A stretch of DNA of 64,000 nucleotides from SpSt-28 sp036824555 (GCA_036824555.1 DAISZX010000001.1:1-64000); one strand, 5' to 3'; positions 50,622-59,999 are shown, counted from the stretch's first letter. Notes: generated by a model not told the origin, from the sequence alone. Program-made: numbers and translations.

Positions 50622-51857
50622 TCAAATTAAACTTTCGTATATTTTTAACGTTTCTCTTGCCGTTTTTTCGATAGTAAAGTTTTCTACAACCCTCTTTCTT
50701 CCATTTTTTCCCCATTCTTTTGCTTCCTCAAAATTTTCCAATACAACCTTTATGCCCCAAGCTATATCTTTAGGATCTTCTCCATTTATATGAACTCCGC
50801 ATCTGTTCTCTCCATTTGGTATTACTTGTTCCCTTAATCCGCTAACTCCTCTAGCACCAACAACCACAGGTCTTTCCATACTCATCGCTTCTAAACTAAC
50901 AATCCCAAATGGTTCGCTTATACTGGGGAAAACGCATAGATCTGCCAATGCATAATGAGCTATCCTTTCCTCTTCGCTAACCCACTCACTTCTTATTTCA
51001 ACCCTCTCACCAACTCCAAGAGATTGTTTAAGTTGTATCAAGTCAGTGTAATTTTCTCCCTTGCCAAGAATAACGAGCTTTACGTTTGGAAAGCTTTTCA
51101 AAACTTCTGGCATTGCCTTTATCAAATTAGCAACCCCCTTAACCCAGGTCAACCTTCCTATGAAGAGAATAACCTTCTCGTCTTTTATCTTATACCTTTC
51201 TCTCAACTTTTCTACTAAATTCCAGTTTACATTCCTTAAAGAATACTTTTCTACGTCAATCCCATTATACACAACGTTAATTTTCTCTTTAGGATATCCT
51301 AGCAATTCAAGGAAATCTTTCATAGAATAAGAAACCGTTATTATTCTATCAGCTACTTTAGCGCAAGCCCTTTCTATCTCTTTAACAACCTCAGAGCCAC
51401 CACCTAAAGATCTTTGTTCCTCAATCGAGTGTACGTGAAAAATTGAAGGCAGGTTGATGTTGTTTTTGATCATTATTCCTGCAAATCCGGAGAGCCAGTC
51501 ATGAAAAGAAATTATGTCGAATTTCCTTTGCTCCTTTTTAATTAACTGATTGATAAGCTTTGATGCAGATAGATAGTTATATGCAAATATGTCTGAAAAA
51601 AATTTTATGTGATGCCCCCATCTTTTTAGATCTTCTCTAACAAATATTGGAAATATTTCGCTACTATCCAAAATTAATGGCCTATGAATCTCTATGCCAT
51701 TCCAGAAGTCTTTCGTAGAGAGAGAACCGTCATTCAGCGTAAATACGGTAACTTCATGCCCCAATTCAACGAACTTCTTTGTTATTTCTATGGCATAGGT
51801 TCCTAGTCCTCCAACTAGTCTCGGCCAAAATTCCCAGCAAAGAAAAGCAATTCTCAT
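50622..51857 (-). CDS. Family 4 glycosyltransferase
   Basis: 411 residues, GT-B fold. N-terminal GGLGTYAIEITKKF acceptor loop, FDIISFHDW hinge and EPFGIVSLEAMSMERP with the E-x7-E nucleotide-sugar motif. It resembles archaeal glycogen-synthase-like GT4 enzymes. It abuts the GT5 glycogen synthase gene upstream and the MinD-like gene downstream. Together the two transferases may give primer synthesis and elongation, or starch-like and envelope glycans; substrate not determinable. Confidence 0.85.
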   Translation of the reverse strand: MRIAFLCWEFWPRLVGGLGTYAIEITKKFVELGHEVTVFTLNDGSLSTKDFWNGIEIHRPLILDSSEIFPIFVREDLKRWGHHIKFFSDIFAYNYLSASKLINQLIKKEQRKFDIISFHDWLSGFAGIMIKNNINLPSIFHVHSIEEQRSLGGGSEVVKEIERACAKVADRIITVSYSMKDFLELLGYPKEKINVVYNGIDVEKYSLRNVNWNLVEKLRERYKIKDEKVILFIGRLTWVKGVANLIKAMPEVLKSFPNVKLVILGKGENYTDLIQLKQSLGVGERVEIRSEWVSEEERIAHYALADLCVFPSISEPFGIVSLEAMSMERPVVVGARGVSGLREQVIPNGENRCGVHINGEDPKDIAWGIKVVLENFEEAKEWGKNGRKRVVENFTIEKTARETLKIYESLI

Positions 51858-53342
51858 CTAAATTTTTAGCGCCTGTAAATAAACTTTTGAAACATATTCC
51901 TTTGCTACATTCTTCATGTCGACTTCAGTATTAAAAGCATTCCACATCAATTTTCTCCACTTTTCTCTATTATTAAAAATTCTTAATGCCTTTTCCATTT
52001 TCTTTCTAAAAGCATCGGTCGAGTATTCTTCCTTCCAGACTAGAAAGCCGTTTCCTGTTTCTAGAATTTCGTCAAACTCCTTTATAACTTCTGCTAAGCC
52101 ACCAGTTTTTGTTCCTAGGCATGGGGTAGCGTTGACCATTGACATCATATAGCCAGTTCCACATGGCTCTTTATTCGGTAAAGAAGGATACAATAAAAGA
52201 TCCGCACCACTATACATCAATTTTGCGAGATCTTCGTCAAAGGAATAAACAAACGCAAACCCATTCAATCTCTTATGTAACTCGAAAAATCTTCTCGCCC
52301 ACTCTTGACCGACATTATCGTTTGGATGCGCAACCCCTAGAACAATGAATTGAACACCATAATTATTATGAAATTCTTCAATTAGAGGCATTATCGTATC
52401 GAATCCTTTTTGACTACTCAATCTTCTTGGCATTATTACTATCATTCCATCTTCTTTCAACCTCTTTCCAGTTCTTGCCTTTATTTCTTTAATTAGCTTT
52501 TCCTTTTCTACTAGCTTTAACTCAAGTATATTATCAAAAGTAGCATTTTTATAAGTCTTCGACCTCCAATACTCAACATCAATTCCGTTTAAAATTCCAA
52601 ACACATTTTTTCTTACAAACACATCTCTCATTCCTTCTCCCTCAACCTTTAGGTTAACTGCATAATCTTCGCTTACCGTATTTACGACCTCGCTATTTTC
52701 TATGCCTGCGTAGAGCAAGTTAATATTTCCATTCCAAATTAGCTTCTCTAAAGAAAAAGAATGAAGATTTAGAAGATGCTTTTTATCTACTGGATGAATT
52801 TGCTGATAAGCAAAGCCAGCGTTGTGTATTGTAAAAACAAATTTTGATTTTGAAAACTCTATATAAGACGGATCATCTTTCACATATATTGGGATTAGGC
52901 TTGTTAGAGCATCGTTTAAATGTATTATATCTGGTTTAATATTCAGTATTTTTAATGCCTCAAGGATACCTTTAGCAAAAAATATTGAGAACTTTAGTAA
53001 ATCTCCAATGTAAAGAGATTCGGTCAACTCTTCATTAAAAAGGAATACAAATTTTGCTCCATATTTTTCTGTTGTATAAACTTTAGTTCTATATTTCTTA
53101 TCTATCACAACATCAAATTCACCAACTTCTTTTAGATTTAGGTCCGAAAAATCGATCTCCTTTTTATAAGAATCTATAACTAGATACTTGTAGAGACAGG
53201 AGCCGACAACAACTTTTAATCCCAATTCACTTAAAGATTTCGCCAATTCCTCAGCCACTTGGCCTAAGCCACCAGCTCTAGATTTAAAGGTTTTTAACTC
53301 TGGAGAAACAAAGAGTATTATCTTATCCTTCAACTCGTTCAT
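51858..53342 (-). CDS. glgA: Glycogen synthase, GT5 (GlgA-type)
   Basis: 494 residues. The N-terminal SRAGGLGQVAEELAKSL is the GT5 form of the KxGGL loop; HLNDALTSLIP, FTIHNAGFAYQQI and GILNGIDVEYW are starch/glycogen synthase segments, as is PCGTGYMMSMVNATP near the C-terminus. Adds glucose from ADP- or UDP-glucose to alpha-1,4-glucan. Its stop is one base from the GT4 start and it lies 18 bases after the phosphohexomutase gene, which makes the glucose 1-phosphate precursor. Confidence 0.9.
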   Translation of the reverse strand: MNELKDKIILFVSPELKTFKSRAGGLGQVAEELAKSLSELGLKVVVGSCLYKYLVIDSYKKEIDFSDLNLKEVGEFDVVIDKKYRTKVYTTEKYGAKFVFLFNEELTESLYIGDLLKFSIFFAKGILEALKILNIKPDIIHLNDALTSLIPIYVKDDPSYIEFSKSKFVFTIHNAGFAYQQIHPVDKKHLLNLHSFSLEKLIWNGNINLLYAGIENSEVVNTVSEDYAVNLKVEGEGMRDVFVRKNVFGILNGIDVEYWRSKTYKNATFDNILELKLVEKEKLIKEIKARTGKRLKEDGMIVIMPRRLSSQKGFDTIMPLIEEFHNNYGVQFIVLGVAHPNDNVGQEWARRFFELHKRLNGFAFVYSFDEDLAKLMYSGADLLLYPSLPNKEPCGTGYMMSMVNATPCLGTKTGGLAEVIKEFDEILETGNGFLVWKEEYSTDAFRKKMEKALRIFNNREKWRKLMWNAFNTEVDMKNVAKEYVSKVYLQALKI

Positions 53343-53360
53343 AAATGGAAGTTAATTATT

Positions 53361-54683
53361 CTAAATAAATTTGTTAATAAGGCCTCTAACTAATTCTTCA
53401 TTCTTCCTCAACTTTTCCTCATTCTCACCTTCAATATACACCCTAATAATCGGCTCTGTATTTGAGGCTCTTATTAAAAACCAGTTCTTATCATCAATAA
53501 TAACCTTAACTCCATCTATCGTAATAGTCTCAAATTCCTTTGATATTTCTTCCCTAAGACTTTCAATTATTTGGAATTTTCTCTCTTCAGCAACACCTAC
53601 TTTTATTACCTTATAAGGAAATTCTGGATACTCTTTTAAAAGTTGCGAAAGGCTGCATCCCTCTTTCTTTAAAATGCTAACCATAACAAGGAAAGTATAA
53701 AAGGCATCCTCCATAAATCTCGTTGATTTAAAGTAAAAATGAGAAGAGATTTCCCCGCCAATGTCTGCATCATTCCTTCTCATCTCAGCTATTATAAAGC
53801 TCCTACCCACTCTACTTTCAATTCCCTCTATTTTCAGCTTTTTCAGTAGAATTTTGAAAATTGGGGGAAAGGAAACCTCATAAACAACCTTTTTCGGAGA
53901 TAAAATTTTGGAAAATATGTAAAGAATCTTATCGCCCCTGACAACTCTTCCATTTTCATCCAAAAATACAATTCTGTCAGCATCTCCATCAAAAGCAACG
54001 CCAAATAAGCAATTCTTTCCCTTGATAATTTTTTTTAGTTGCTCTAAATTTTCCTCAATTGGCTCAGGTGGGTGGGATGGGAAGTTCCCATCAATCTCTT
54101 TATTTATTTCGATCGCTGGTATTCTATCTTTAATCACATCGGAGAACACTATACTTCCACAGCCGTTTGAATAGTCAATACAAACTCTACTATCAAAATT
54201 TTCTACGTACTTTTCGAGAAACTCTTTGTGGTCTTGTTTCAAATAGGAAGCATCGATATATCTTCCTTTACCGCTTCCTTTATCATCTATTTTAATTGTG
54301 TTGAAAATTTCTCTTATCTTTTCTAATCCAAAACCCAAGCCTATGATGTTTCCGTACCTATCATAGATCTTAACTCCATTAAATTCCTTGGGATTATGGG
54401 ATGCTGTTATTTGAAGTCCAAAGTCGAATTTGTTTTTGGCAATAATGAAATTAAATGTAGAAGTCGAAACAATGCCCAAATCATATACTTCTATACCTTC
54501 ATCTAACAAACCATCTATAACTGCTTTTTTAAGGGTTGGTGTAGACAGTCTTCCATCCCCACCGATCAACGCGTTCTTTCCATCGAAATATTTTGCGCAG
54601 GCTCTACCTATTTTATAGAAAATTTCCTCGTTAATTTCGGTCGGGTAAATGCCTCTAATATCATAAGCTCTGAATATGCTCAT
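53361..54683 (-). CDS. Phosphoglucomutase/phosphomannomutase
   Basis: 440 residues of the alpha-D-phosphohexomutase family. The phosphoserine loop is TASHNPKEFNG, the metal-binding loop DGDADR, the sugar-specificity loop GGEISSHFYF, and the phosphate-binding loop RASNTEPIIR. The GEISSH type is typical of dual PMM/PGM. First gene of the leftward glucan operon (mutase-GlgA-GT4-MinD); links glucose 6-phosphate to NDP-glucose. Confidence 0.94.
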   Translation of the reverse strand: MSIFRAYDIRGIYPTEINEEIFYKIGRACAKYFDGKNALIGGDGRLSTPTLKKAVIDGLLDEGIEVYDLGIVSTSTFNFIIAKNKFDFGLQITASHNPKEFNGVKIYDRYGNIIGLGFGLEKIREIFNTIKIDDKGSGKGRYIDASYLKQDHKEFLEKYVENFDSRVCIDYSNGCGSIVFSDVIKDRIPAIEINKEIDGNFPSHPPEPIEENLEQLKKIIKGKNCLFGVAFDGDADRIVFLDENGRVVRGDKILYIFSKILSPKKVVYEVSFPPIFKILLKKLKIEGIESRVGRSFIIAEMRRNDADIGGEISSHFYFKSTRFMEDAFYTFLVMVSILKKEGCSLSQLLKEYPEFPYKVIKVGVAEERKFQIIESLREEISKEFETITIDGVKVIIDDKNWFLIRASNTEPIIRVYIEGENEEKLRKNEELVRGLINKFI

Positions 54684-54718
54684 TAATAGAATTAAAATCC
54701 TCGATTAAAAAGAAGTTT

Positions 54719-55549
54719 ATGGTGGATGTAACATCAATAGGAGATGTTAATATTGATATTCTTACAGAGGCTGTAGAAAAATTTGAGGATGAGCAAAAAA
54801 TCGTTGAAGACATTAAATTAAAAATTGGAGGAGGTGCAGCGAATTTTGCTTTCTGGTTGGCTAAGCTTGGAATGAAGGTTAGGCTAATTGGCTTGATCGG
54901 AAATGATATGTTTGGTAGTTTTATAAAAGAGGAATTGAAAAAAGTTGGTGTGGATTTAAAATTGAAAACAGCCAACGAAAGAACTGGAATAACTGTAGGA
55001 CTTCAATTTAAGGACGGAAGTAAGAAGTTGATTAGTTTTAGAGGAACTAACAAACTTTTTTCGCTCGAACACATAAAGCTTTCAGAAGTGGAAGGAGAAA
55101 TTGTTTACTTTTCTGGATATAATCTACTAGAAAGTTTAAGAAAGGACCTCTCAAAGCTTTTTGAGGAAATAAAAGGAAGGAATAAGATTATATCCTTCGA
55201 CCCAGATTTAAAGGCAGGAATTTTACTTGAAAAGGAAAAATTTTTTGAAGCAGTAAAGTTTGTTGATGTAATTTTCCTAAATGAAAGAGAGGCTTCTTTA
55301 ATTTCAAAAAGTTTTGATTGGTTCAAAGGTAGGACTATTGTAGTTAAGAGAGGTAGAAATGGAGCGTTTGCTATAGAAAATGGAGAAAAGGTTGAGGTTG
55401 AGGGAAAAGAGGTGGAAGTTAAAAATCCAACGGGGGCCGGGGATGTCTTCAACGCAGCTTTTATTCATCATTATTATTATGGATATGATTTAAGGGAATG
55501 CTTAGAGTTTGCCAATGAGGAAGCAGTAAAGTACCTACAATCTTTCTAA
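54719..55549 (+). CDS. PfkB-family carbohydrate kinase
   Basis: 276 residues. GGGAANFAFWLAKLG at the N-terminus and NPTGAGDVFNAAFIHHYY near the C-terminus are the two PfkB signatures. Different in sequence from the kinase at 20021 and not in a glycolysis operon, so its substrate (ribose, adenosine or another sugar) is open. Divergent from the hexomutase gene with ~35 bases between and 20 bases before rnp2 on the same strand. Confidence 0.88.
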   Translation: MVDVTSIGDVNIDILTEAVEKFEDEQKIVEDIKLKIGGGAANFAFWLAKLGMKVRLIGLIGNDMFGSFIKEELKKVGVDLKLKTANERTGITVGLQFKDGSKKLISFRGTNKLFSLEHIKLSEVEGEIVYFSGYNLLESLRKDLSKLFEEIKGRNKIISFDPDLKAGILLEKEKFFEAVKFVDVIFLNEREASLISKSFDWFKGRTIVVKRGRNGAFAIENGEKVEVEGKEVEVKNPTGAGDVFNAAFIHHYYYGYDLRECLEFANEEAVKYLQSF

Positions 55550-55569
55550 GTCTAAAGCCAAAATATTAA

Positions 55570-55932
55570 ATGAGGCTAAAGATTCTTTTACCAAGTTTGA
55601 GAAAGAAAAAAAGGTATGTTCTATTTAAAGTAATTTCTGAGGAGCCAATAAACTATGCTCTATTTAGGGAGCTCTTAAACTCTACTTTTCTAAAATTTTA
55701 CGGAGAGCTAGAGTTTGCCAAATTTGATTTTAAACTTCTGGATGAAAGATGGGATGAAAATAAACAAATTGGGATAGCAAAGTGTAATCATAAGTTTGTT
55801 CCAAATGTTATATTGGCTTTTGGATTATTGCAGAGAATTGGTGAAGCCAGAATTAATGTTAAAATCTTAAATGTTTCTGGAACAATCAAGTCTTTGATAA
55901 AGAATTTAAGAACGAAAGATAAAAGAAAATAA
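55570..55932 (+). CDS. rnp2: RNase P protein component 2 (Pop5)
   Basis: Activating protein subunit of archaeal RNase P, pairing with Rnp3 (12393). 120 residues, RRM-like ferredoxin fold. LPSLRKKKRYVLFKVISE and IGIAKCNHKFVPNVILAFGLLQRI are the conserved blocks. First gene of the rnp2-psmA-sdo1-rrp4-rrp41-rrp42-rpl39e operon, 13 bases before psmA. Confidence 0.92.
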   Translation: MRLKILLPSLRKKKRYVLFKVISEEPINYALFRELLNSTFLKFYGELEFAKFDFKLLDERWDENKQIGIAKCNHKFVPNVILAFGLLQRIGEARINVKILNVSGTIKSLIKNLRTKDKRK

Positions 55933-55945
55933 GTCGGGTGATAAA

Positions 55946-56653
55946 ATGCCAGAAGAGGGATTTCCAGAAGCTATGGGATACGATAGGACCATTGCCATGT
56001 TTTCTCCAGACGGAAGATTGTTTCAAGTAGAATATGCTAAAGAAGCCGTTAAAAGAGGAATAACAGCATTAGGTATAGTTTTTAATAAAGGCGTTGTTTT
56101 AGCTACTGCCAAAATTTTAGATGAGTTAATGGCACCCACTTCAATCGAAAAAGTTTTTCAGGTAGACGATCATATAGCGGCTGTAGCTTCAGGTTATCTT
56201 GCTGATGCGAGAGTTCTAATCGACTTTGCAAGAATAGTAGCTCAAAGACATCAAATAACGTATGAAGAACCAATAGACGTTTGGACCTTAGCAAAAGAAG
56301 TTGGAAATAGAATGCAGCTTTTAACTCAATACGGTGGTTTAAGACCATATGGTGTGACTATAATTTTTGGTGGAGAAGATCATACTGGCGTACATTTAAT
56401 TGAAGCGGATCCATCGGGCATGCTTTTTGAATGGTATGCATATGCAATAGGAAGGGGTGCACCAACTGCCATGAAAATATTCAGAGAAGAGTGGAAGCCG
56501 AACATAAATAAAAAAGATGCAATAAAGTTGGCCGTAGACATACTAGAGAAGACGGAGAAAATAAAGGAAGGAAAAAAGCTAGACTTGGCTGTTATAGAAA
56601 ACAAGAGATTTGAAATTTTGGACGAAGAAAAAATAAAGAAGATTATTAAGTGA
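55946..56653 (+). CDS. psmA: Proteasome alpha subunit
   Basis: Forms the outer rings of the 20S proteasome. 235 residues. YDRTIAMFSPDGRLFQVEYAKEAVKRG is the alpha-subunit N-terminal signature; the rest follows the Ntn-hydrolase fold without a catalytic Thr. The beta subunit is not in the window. Its place between RNase P and exosome genes is the known archaeal superoperon layout. Confidence 0.97.
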   Translation: MPEEGFPEAMGYDRTIAMFSPDGRLFQVEYAKEAVKRGITALGIVFNKGVVLATAKILDELMAPTSIEKVFQVDDHIAAVASGYLADARVLIDFARIVAQRHQITYEEPIDVWTLAKEVGNRMQLLTQYGGLRPYGVTIIFGGEDHTGVHLIEADPSGMLFEWYAYAIGRGAPTAMKIFREEWKPNINKKDAIKLAVDILEKTEKIKEGKKLDLAVIENKRFEILDEEKIKKIIK

Positions 56654-56660
56654 TATTTTT

Positions 56661-57368
56661 ATGATAAGCATTGATAAAGCTGTGGTTGCAAGACTAAAAG
56701 TTAAAGGTATGAACTTTGAGATACTTGTAGATCCTAGAAAAGCGCTTGAAATTAGGAAAGGTGCAAATTTCAACATTCAAGACGTTCTTGCATATCCAGC
56801 CATCTATAAAGATGCAAAAAAAGGTGAGGCAGCAAAGACTGAGGATTTACAAAAAGCTTTTGGAACAACAGATGTTTACAAAATAGCAGAGGAAATAATT
56901 AAGAAGGGAGAGTTCTCATTAACTACAGAACAAAGGAGAGAGTTGATAGAGGAAAAGAAAAATCAGATAGCCAACATTATTTCTAAGAGAGCAATTAACC
57001 CCCAAACTAACACTCCTCACCCACCACAAAGAATTCTTAATGCCATGGAGCAAGCTGGTGTTAATATCGATCCATTCATAGATGCAGAGGTTCAGGTTGA
57101 AAAAGTTCTTAAAGCAATAAAACCAATTTTGCCCATAAAATTCGAGAAGGTAATTCTACAAATAAAAATTCCAGCTCAATTTATAGGTAAAGCTTACAGT
57201 ATAGTAACGAAAGCTGGAGAAGTAAAGAGCGAAGAGTATGCTAGCGACGGTAGCTTACAAATTCAAATCGAAATATTCAGTGGAGTTCAAGATGAGTTCT
57301 TTAGGAAACTTGCCGAAGCTACTAAAGGAAGCTACGAGTCTAAAATTTTGAGGAAGGTTGAGGTATGA
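56661..57368 (+). CDS. sdo1: Ribosome maturation protein SDO1/SBDS homologue
   Basis: Releases the anti-association factor IF6 from nascent 60S-type subunits together with EF-2-like GTPases. 235 residues with three domains: N-terminal FYSH domain (VVARLKVKGMNFEILVDP...), central helical bundle with INPQTNTPHPPQRILNAME, and a C-terminal ferredoxin-like domain. Four-base overlap with rrp4. Confidence 0.96.
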   Translation: MISIDKAVVARLKVKGMNFEILVDPRKALEIRKGANFNIQDVLAYPAIYKDAKKGEAAKTEDLQKAFGTTDVYKIAEEIIKKGEFSLTTEQRRELIEEKKNQIANIISKRAINPQTNTPHPPQRILNAMEQAGVNIDPFIDAEVQVEKVLKAIKPILPIKFEKVILQIKIPAQFIGKAYSIVTKAGEVKSEEYASDGSLQIQIEIFSGVQDEFFRKLAEATKGSYESKILRKVEV

Positions 57369-58021
57369 TGCAAAGGGAAATTGTTCTACCTGGAACTTAT
57401 TTGGGAGAGAGGAAGGGAAGAAAAATTACAAACTGTTATGTAGAGGGGGAAAAAGTATTCTCTAAAGTTTTGGGTGTTCTTAAGGTGAGCGACGAAGAGA
57501 TAAGCGTTGTCCCATTAGCAGGAAAATACTTTCCGAAGGCTGGTGATAGGGTTATAGGCAAAATAGAAGAAATAGAGGTTTCCGGTTGGTGGGTTGATAT
57601 AAATTCCCCATATAAAGCTTTCTTACCGCTTGGAGAGGCAGTAGAAGAGTTCGTTGATGTTAGAAGGGTAGATCTGAGCAGATTTTACGATATTGATGAT
57701 ATAATCTTTTGTAAGATAACAAAAGTCACTAAAAACAAGATAATTCAAGTTAGCATGAAGGATATGTTAGCAAGAAAGCTTTTTGGAGGTATAACGATTA
57801 AAATTACTCCTTATAAAGTTGCAAGAGTTATAGGAAAAGGAGGAAGTATGATTGAGTTGATTAAAAAGAAAACCGGCTCTGAAATTTATGTCGGCCAAAA
57901 CGGTGTAGTTTGGATAAAGGGTGGTAAAAAAGAAAAGGCGTTAGAAGCCATTTTAACGATAGAAAGAGAAGCCCATGTTGTAGGGCTAACAGAAAAAATA
58001 GCTAAATTGCTGGGTGAGTAA
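57365..58021 (+). CDS. rrp4: Exosome complex RNA-binding protein Rrp4
   Basis: Cap subunit of the archaeal exosome. 218 residues: N-terminal domain with VLPGTYLGERKGR, S1 domain (GDRVIGKIEEIEVSGWWVDIN) and KH domain (VARVIGKGGSMIELIKKKTG). Binds RNA and feeds it into the Rrp41/Rrp42 ring. Begins ATGATG at the sdo1 stop. Confidence 0.96.
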   Translation: MMQREIVLPGTYLGERKGRKITNCYVEGEKVFSKVLGVLKVSDEEISVVPLAGKYFPKAGDRVIGKIEEIEVSGWWVDINSPYKAFLPLGEAVEEFVDVRRVDLSRFYDIDDIIFCKITKVTKNKIIQVSMKDMLARKLFGGITIKITPYKVARVIGKGGSMIELIKKKTGSEIYVGQNGVVWIKGGKKEKALEAILTIEREAHVVGLTEKIAKLLGE

Positions 58022-58750
58022 ATGAAGAAAACAGACGTTAAGCTTATAATTGATGGTAAAAGAATTGATGGTAGATTGCCGGATGAAGTTAGAGAAATAA
58101 AGATGTCTGTGGGCGAGATTTTAAATGCAGACGGTTCTGCCAGAGTTAGTTTTGGAAAAACAGAGGCTTTGGTAGCTGTGTATGGGCCGAGGGCTTTATT
58201 TCCTAAGTTCCTTCAGGAAAGTGAGTATGGTCTAGTCAGAGTTATTTACTCCATGTCCCCATTTTCTGTAGATGAGAGAAAAAATCCCGCCCCAGATAGA
58301 AGGAGTATAGAAATTTCTAAGGTGACAAAAGAAGCTCTAACGGCTGCAATATTCATAGAAGATTTTCCAAAGGCTGTTGTGGATATTTATGAGAATATAA
58401 TTCAGGCAGATGGTAGCACAAGGGTAACTGCAATAAATGCAGCATCTTTGGCTTTGGCCTCTGCCGGCATACCTATGAAAGATTTGGTAGCAGCTTGCTC
58501 TGTTGGGAAGATTAACGGTGTTCTTATTGTTGATCTTAATGGGAAAGAGGATAATTATTCAGAATCCGATATGGCAGTTGCTATGATGCCATCTAAAGGA
58601 CTAATAACGCTTCTACAAATGGATGGGCTTTTGAGTAAGGAAGAAGTTTTGGAGTTGTTGAAAAAAGCTGAGGAAGTGTGTAAGAAAATTTATGAATTGC
58701 AGAAGAAAACGTTGCTTGAAAAATTCAAAACTGAGAGGGAGGAGGAGTGA
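58022..58750 (+). CDS. rrp41: Exosome catalytic subunit Rrp41
   Basis: Phosphorolytic 3'-5' exoribonuclease subunit of the RNase PH fold. 242 residues. IDGKRIDGRLPDEVREIKMSVG at the N-terminus and GSARVSFGKTEALVAVYGP, RRSIEISKV and the late ESDMAVAMMPS with conserved acidic residues mark the active subunit. Directly follows rrp4 and is directly followed by rrp42. Confidence 0.96.
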   Translation: MKKTDVKLIIDGKRIDGRLPDEVREIKMSVGEILNADGSARVSFGKTEALVAVYGPRALFPKFLQESEYGLVRVIYSMSPFSVDERKNPAPDRRSIEISKVTKEALTAAIFIEDFPKAVVDIYENIIQADGSTRVTAINAASLALASAGIPMKDLVAACSVGKINGVLIVDLNGKEDNYSESDMAVAMMPSKGLITLLQMDGLLSKEEVLELLKKAEEVCKKIYELQKKTLLEKFKTEREEE

Positions 58751-59503
58751 ATGGAGGAGTTTATTAGAGAGTATTTTGAGCACGGAAAAAGAGCTGATGG
58801 TAGAGGTTTTAAAGATTATAGGCCTATAGAAATAAAACATTCTGTAATTTCTAAGGCCGAGGGCTCAGCCTTTGTTAATCTAGGAGGAACTAAAGTTTAT
58901 GCTGGAGTAAAGCTAGATATAGGGGAACCATTTCCAGATTCTCCTAATGAGGGAATATTGATAGTTAATGCCGAATTCACACCCTTATCTTCTCCAGAAA
59001 TAGAGCCAGGGCCCCCGGGAGAAGATGCGGTAGAGCTGGCTAGGATCGTAGATAGGATAATAAGAGAGTCAAAGGCAATAGAATTGGAAAAACTCTTTAT
59101 AGAGGAGGGAAAAGTGTGGGTAGTTTATGTAGATTTGGCAATTTTTGATATGAGAGGGAATCTTATGGATGCATCGATGCTCGCTTCGATAAAAGCGTTG
59201 CTACATACTAGAATTCCAAAGATAGAGAACGGTAAGATAGTTAGAGGAGAGTTTGTCTCTAATTTGCCAGTAGTTTACAAGCCAGTGAGTGTTACAATCG
59301 GAAAATATGGAAATAATTTGCTTGTAGATTTAAGTAAGGAGGAGGAAGAGGTAGTTGATGCAAGGCTTGTTGTTGGAGTAAGAGATGATGATAAAATATG
59401 TGCAATGCAAAAGCAGGGGATTGGAACATTTAGCATTAAAGATATAGAAGATGCCTTGGATTTGGCGATAGAAAAGTCTAGAGAGCTAAGGAGGTTGCTG
59501 TGA
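58751..59503 (+). CDS. rrp42: Exosome subunit Rrp42
   Basis: Non-catalytic RNase PH-fold partner of Rrp41; the two alternate in a hexameric ring. 250 residues. GKRADGRGFKDYRPIEIKH, GSAFVNLGGTKVYAGVKLDIGEP and VDRIIRESKAIELEKL are family segments. It joins rrp41 without a gap and precedes rpl39e without a gap. Confidence 0.96.
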   Translation: MEEFIREYFEHGKRADGRGFKDYRPIEIKHSVISKAEGSAFVNLGGTKVYAGVKLDIGEPFPDSPNEGILIVNAEFTPLSSPEIEPGPPGEDAVELARIVDRIIRESKAIELEKLFIEEGKVWVVYVDLAIFDMRGNLMDASMLASIKALLHTRIPKIENGKIVRGEFVSNLPVVYKPVSVTIGKYGNNLLVDLSKEEEEVVDARLVVGVRDDDKICAMQKQGIGTFSIKDIEDALDLAIEKSRELRRLL

Positions 59504-59668
59504 ATGTCGATAGACCATATAACTAAAAAGATAAAACTTGCTGCAATATCAAAAATAAAAAGAGCCCCGATATGGGCGAGTATAAGAAAGTTTGGGTTGA
59601 AGAGAGCTAGAACGAGAAGGATAGTGACACATCCAAAAAGATGGAGGAGAACGAGAATAAGAATTTGA
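59504..59668 (+). CDS. rpl39e: Ribosomal protein L39e
   Basis: 54 residues, extremely basic. KRAPIWASIRKFG, then TRRIVTHPKRWRRTRIRI match the L39e ending (RRxWRRTKL type) of the exit-tunnel protein. An ATG directly after the rrp42 stop starts it. L37Ae often follows rrp42 in other archaea; here L39e takes that place. Confidence 0.9.
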   Translation: MSIDHITKKIKLAAISKIKRAPIWASIRKFGLKRARTRRIVTHPKRWRRTRIRI

Positions 59669-59723
59669 ACAATCATCTATTTTGATTTTATTCTAATATA
59701 TTCTCAAAATCCTAAATTTCAAG

Positions 59724-59999
59724 ATGGAAGATTGGTTAATGAAAAGGCCGAAAAAAGCGGAAAGTTTGAGAATAATAGAGCATGTAGGTGGACTATACGC
59801 CACTTTTAACGGTGAACAATACTGGAGAATGGAAAAGTGGGCCTTTGAGATTTTGAAATTGTGCGATGGAATGAAAACTATTTCTGAGATTGCAAGAATA
59901 TTGGCTTCAGAGCTTCAAATGAATGTGGATGATGTGATAAAGGGGCTTAAGCCAATATTTGAAGAATTTGAAAGAGTAGGCTTTATAAAATACGTATAG
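59724..59999 (+). CDS. PqqD-like (RRE-fold) protein
   Basis: 91 residues, or 86 from ATG 59739. GGLYATFNGEQYWRMEKWAFEILKLCDGMKTISEIARIL follows the PqqD pattern: a small winged-helix with a conserved Gly/Trp strand and DG(x)xTxxEIxxxL helix. PqqD domains bind peptide substrates for radical SAM or other modifying enzymes (RiPP recognition elements). No precursor peptide or maturase lies beside it. Its 3' end overlaps the convergent phosphatase gene by 17 bases. Confidence 0.75.
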   Translation: MEDWLMKRPKKAESLRIIEHVGGLYATFNGEQYWRMEKWAFEILKLCDGMKTISEIARILASELQMNVDDVIKGLKPIFEEFERVGFIKYV

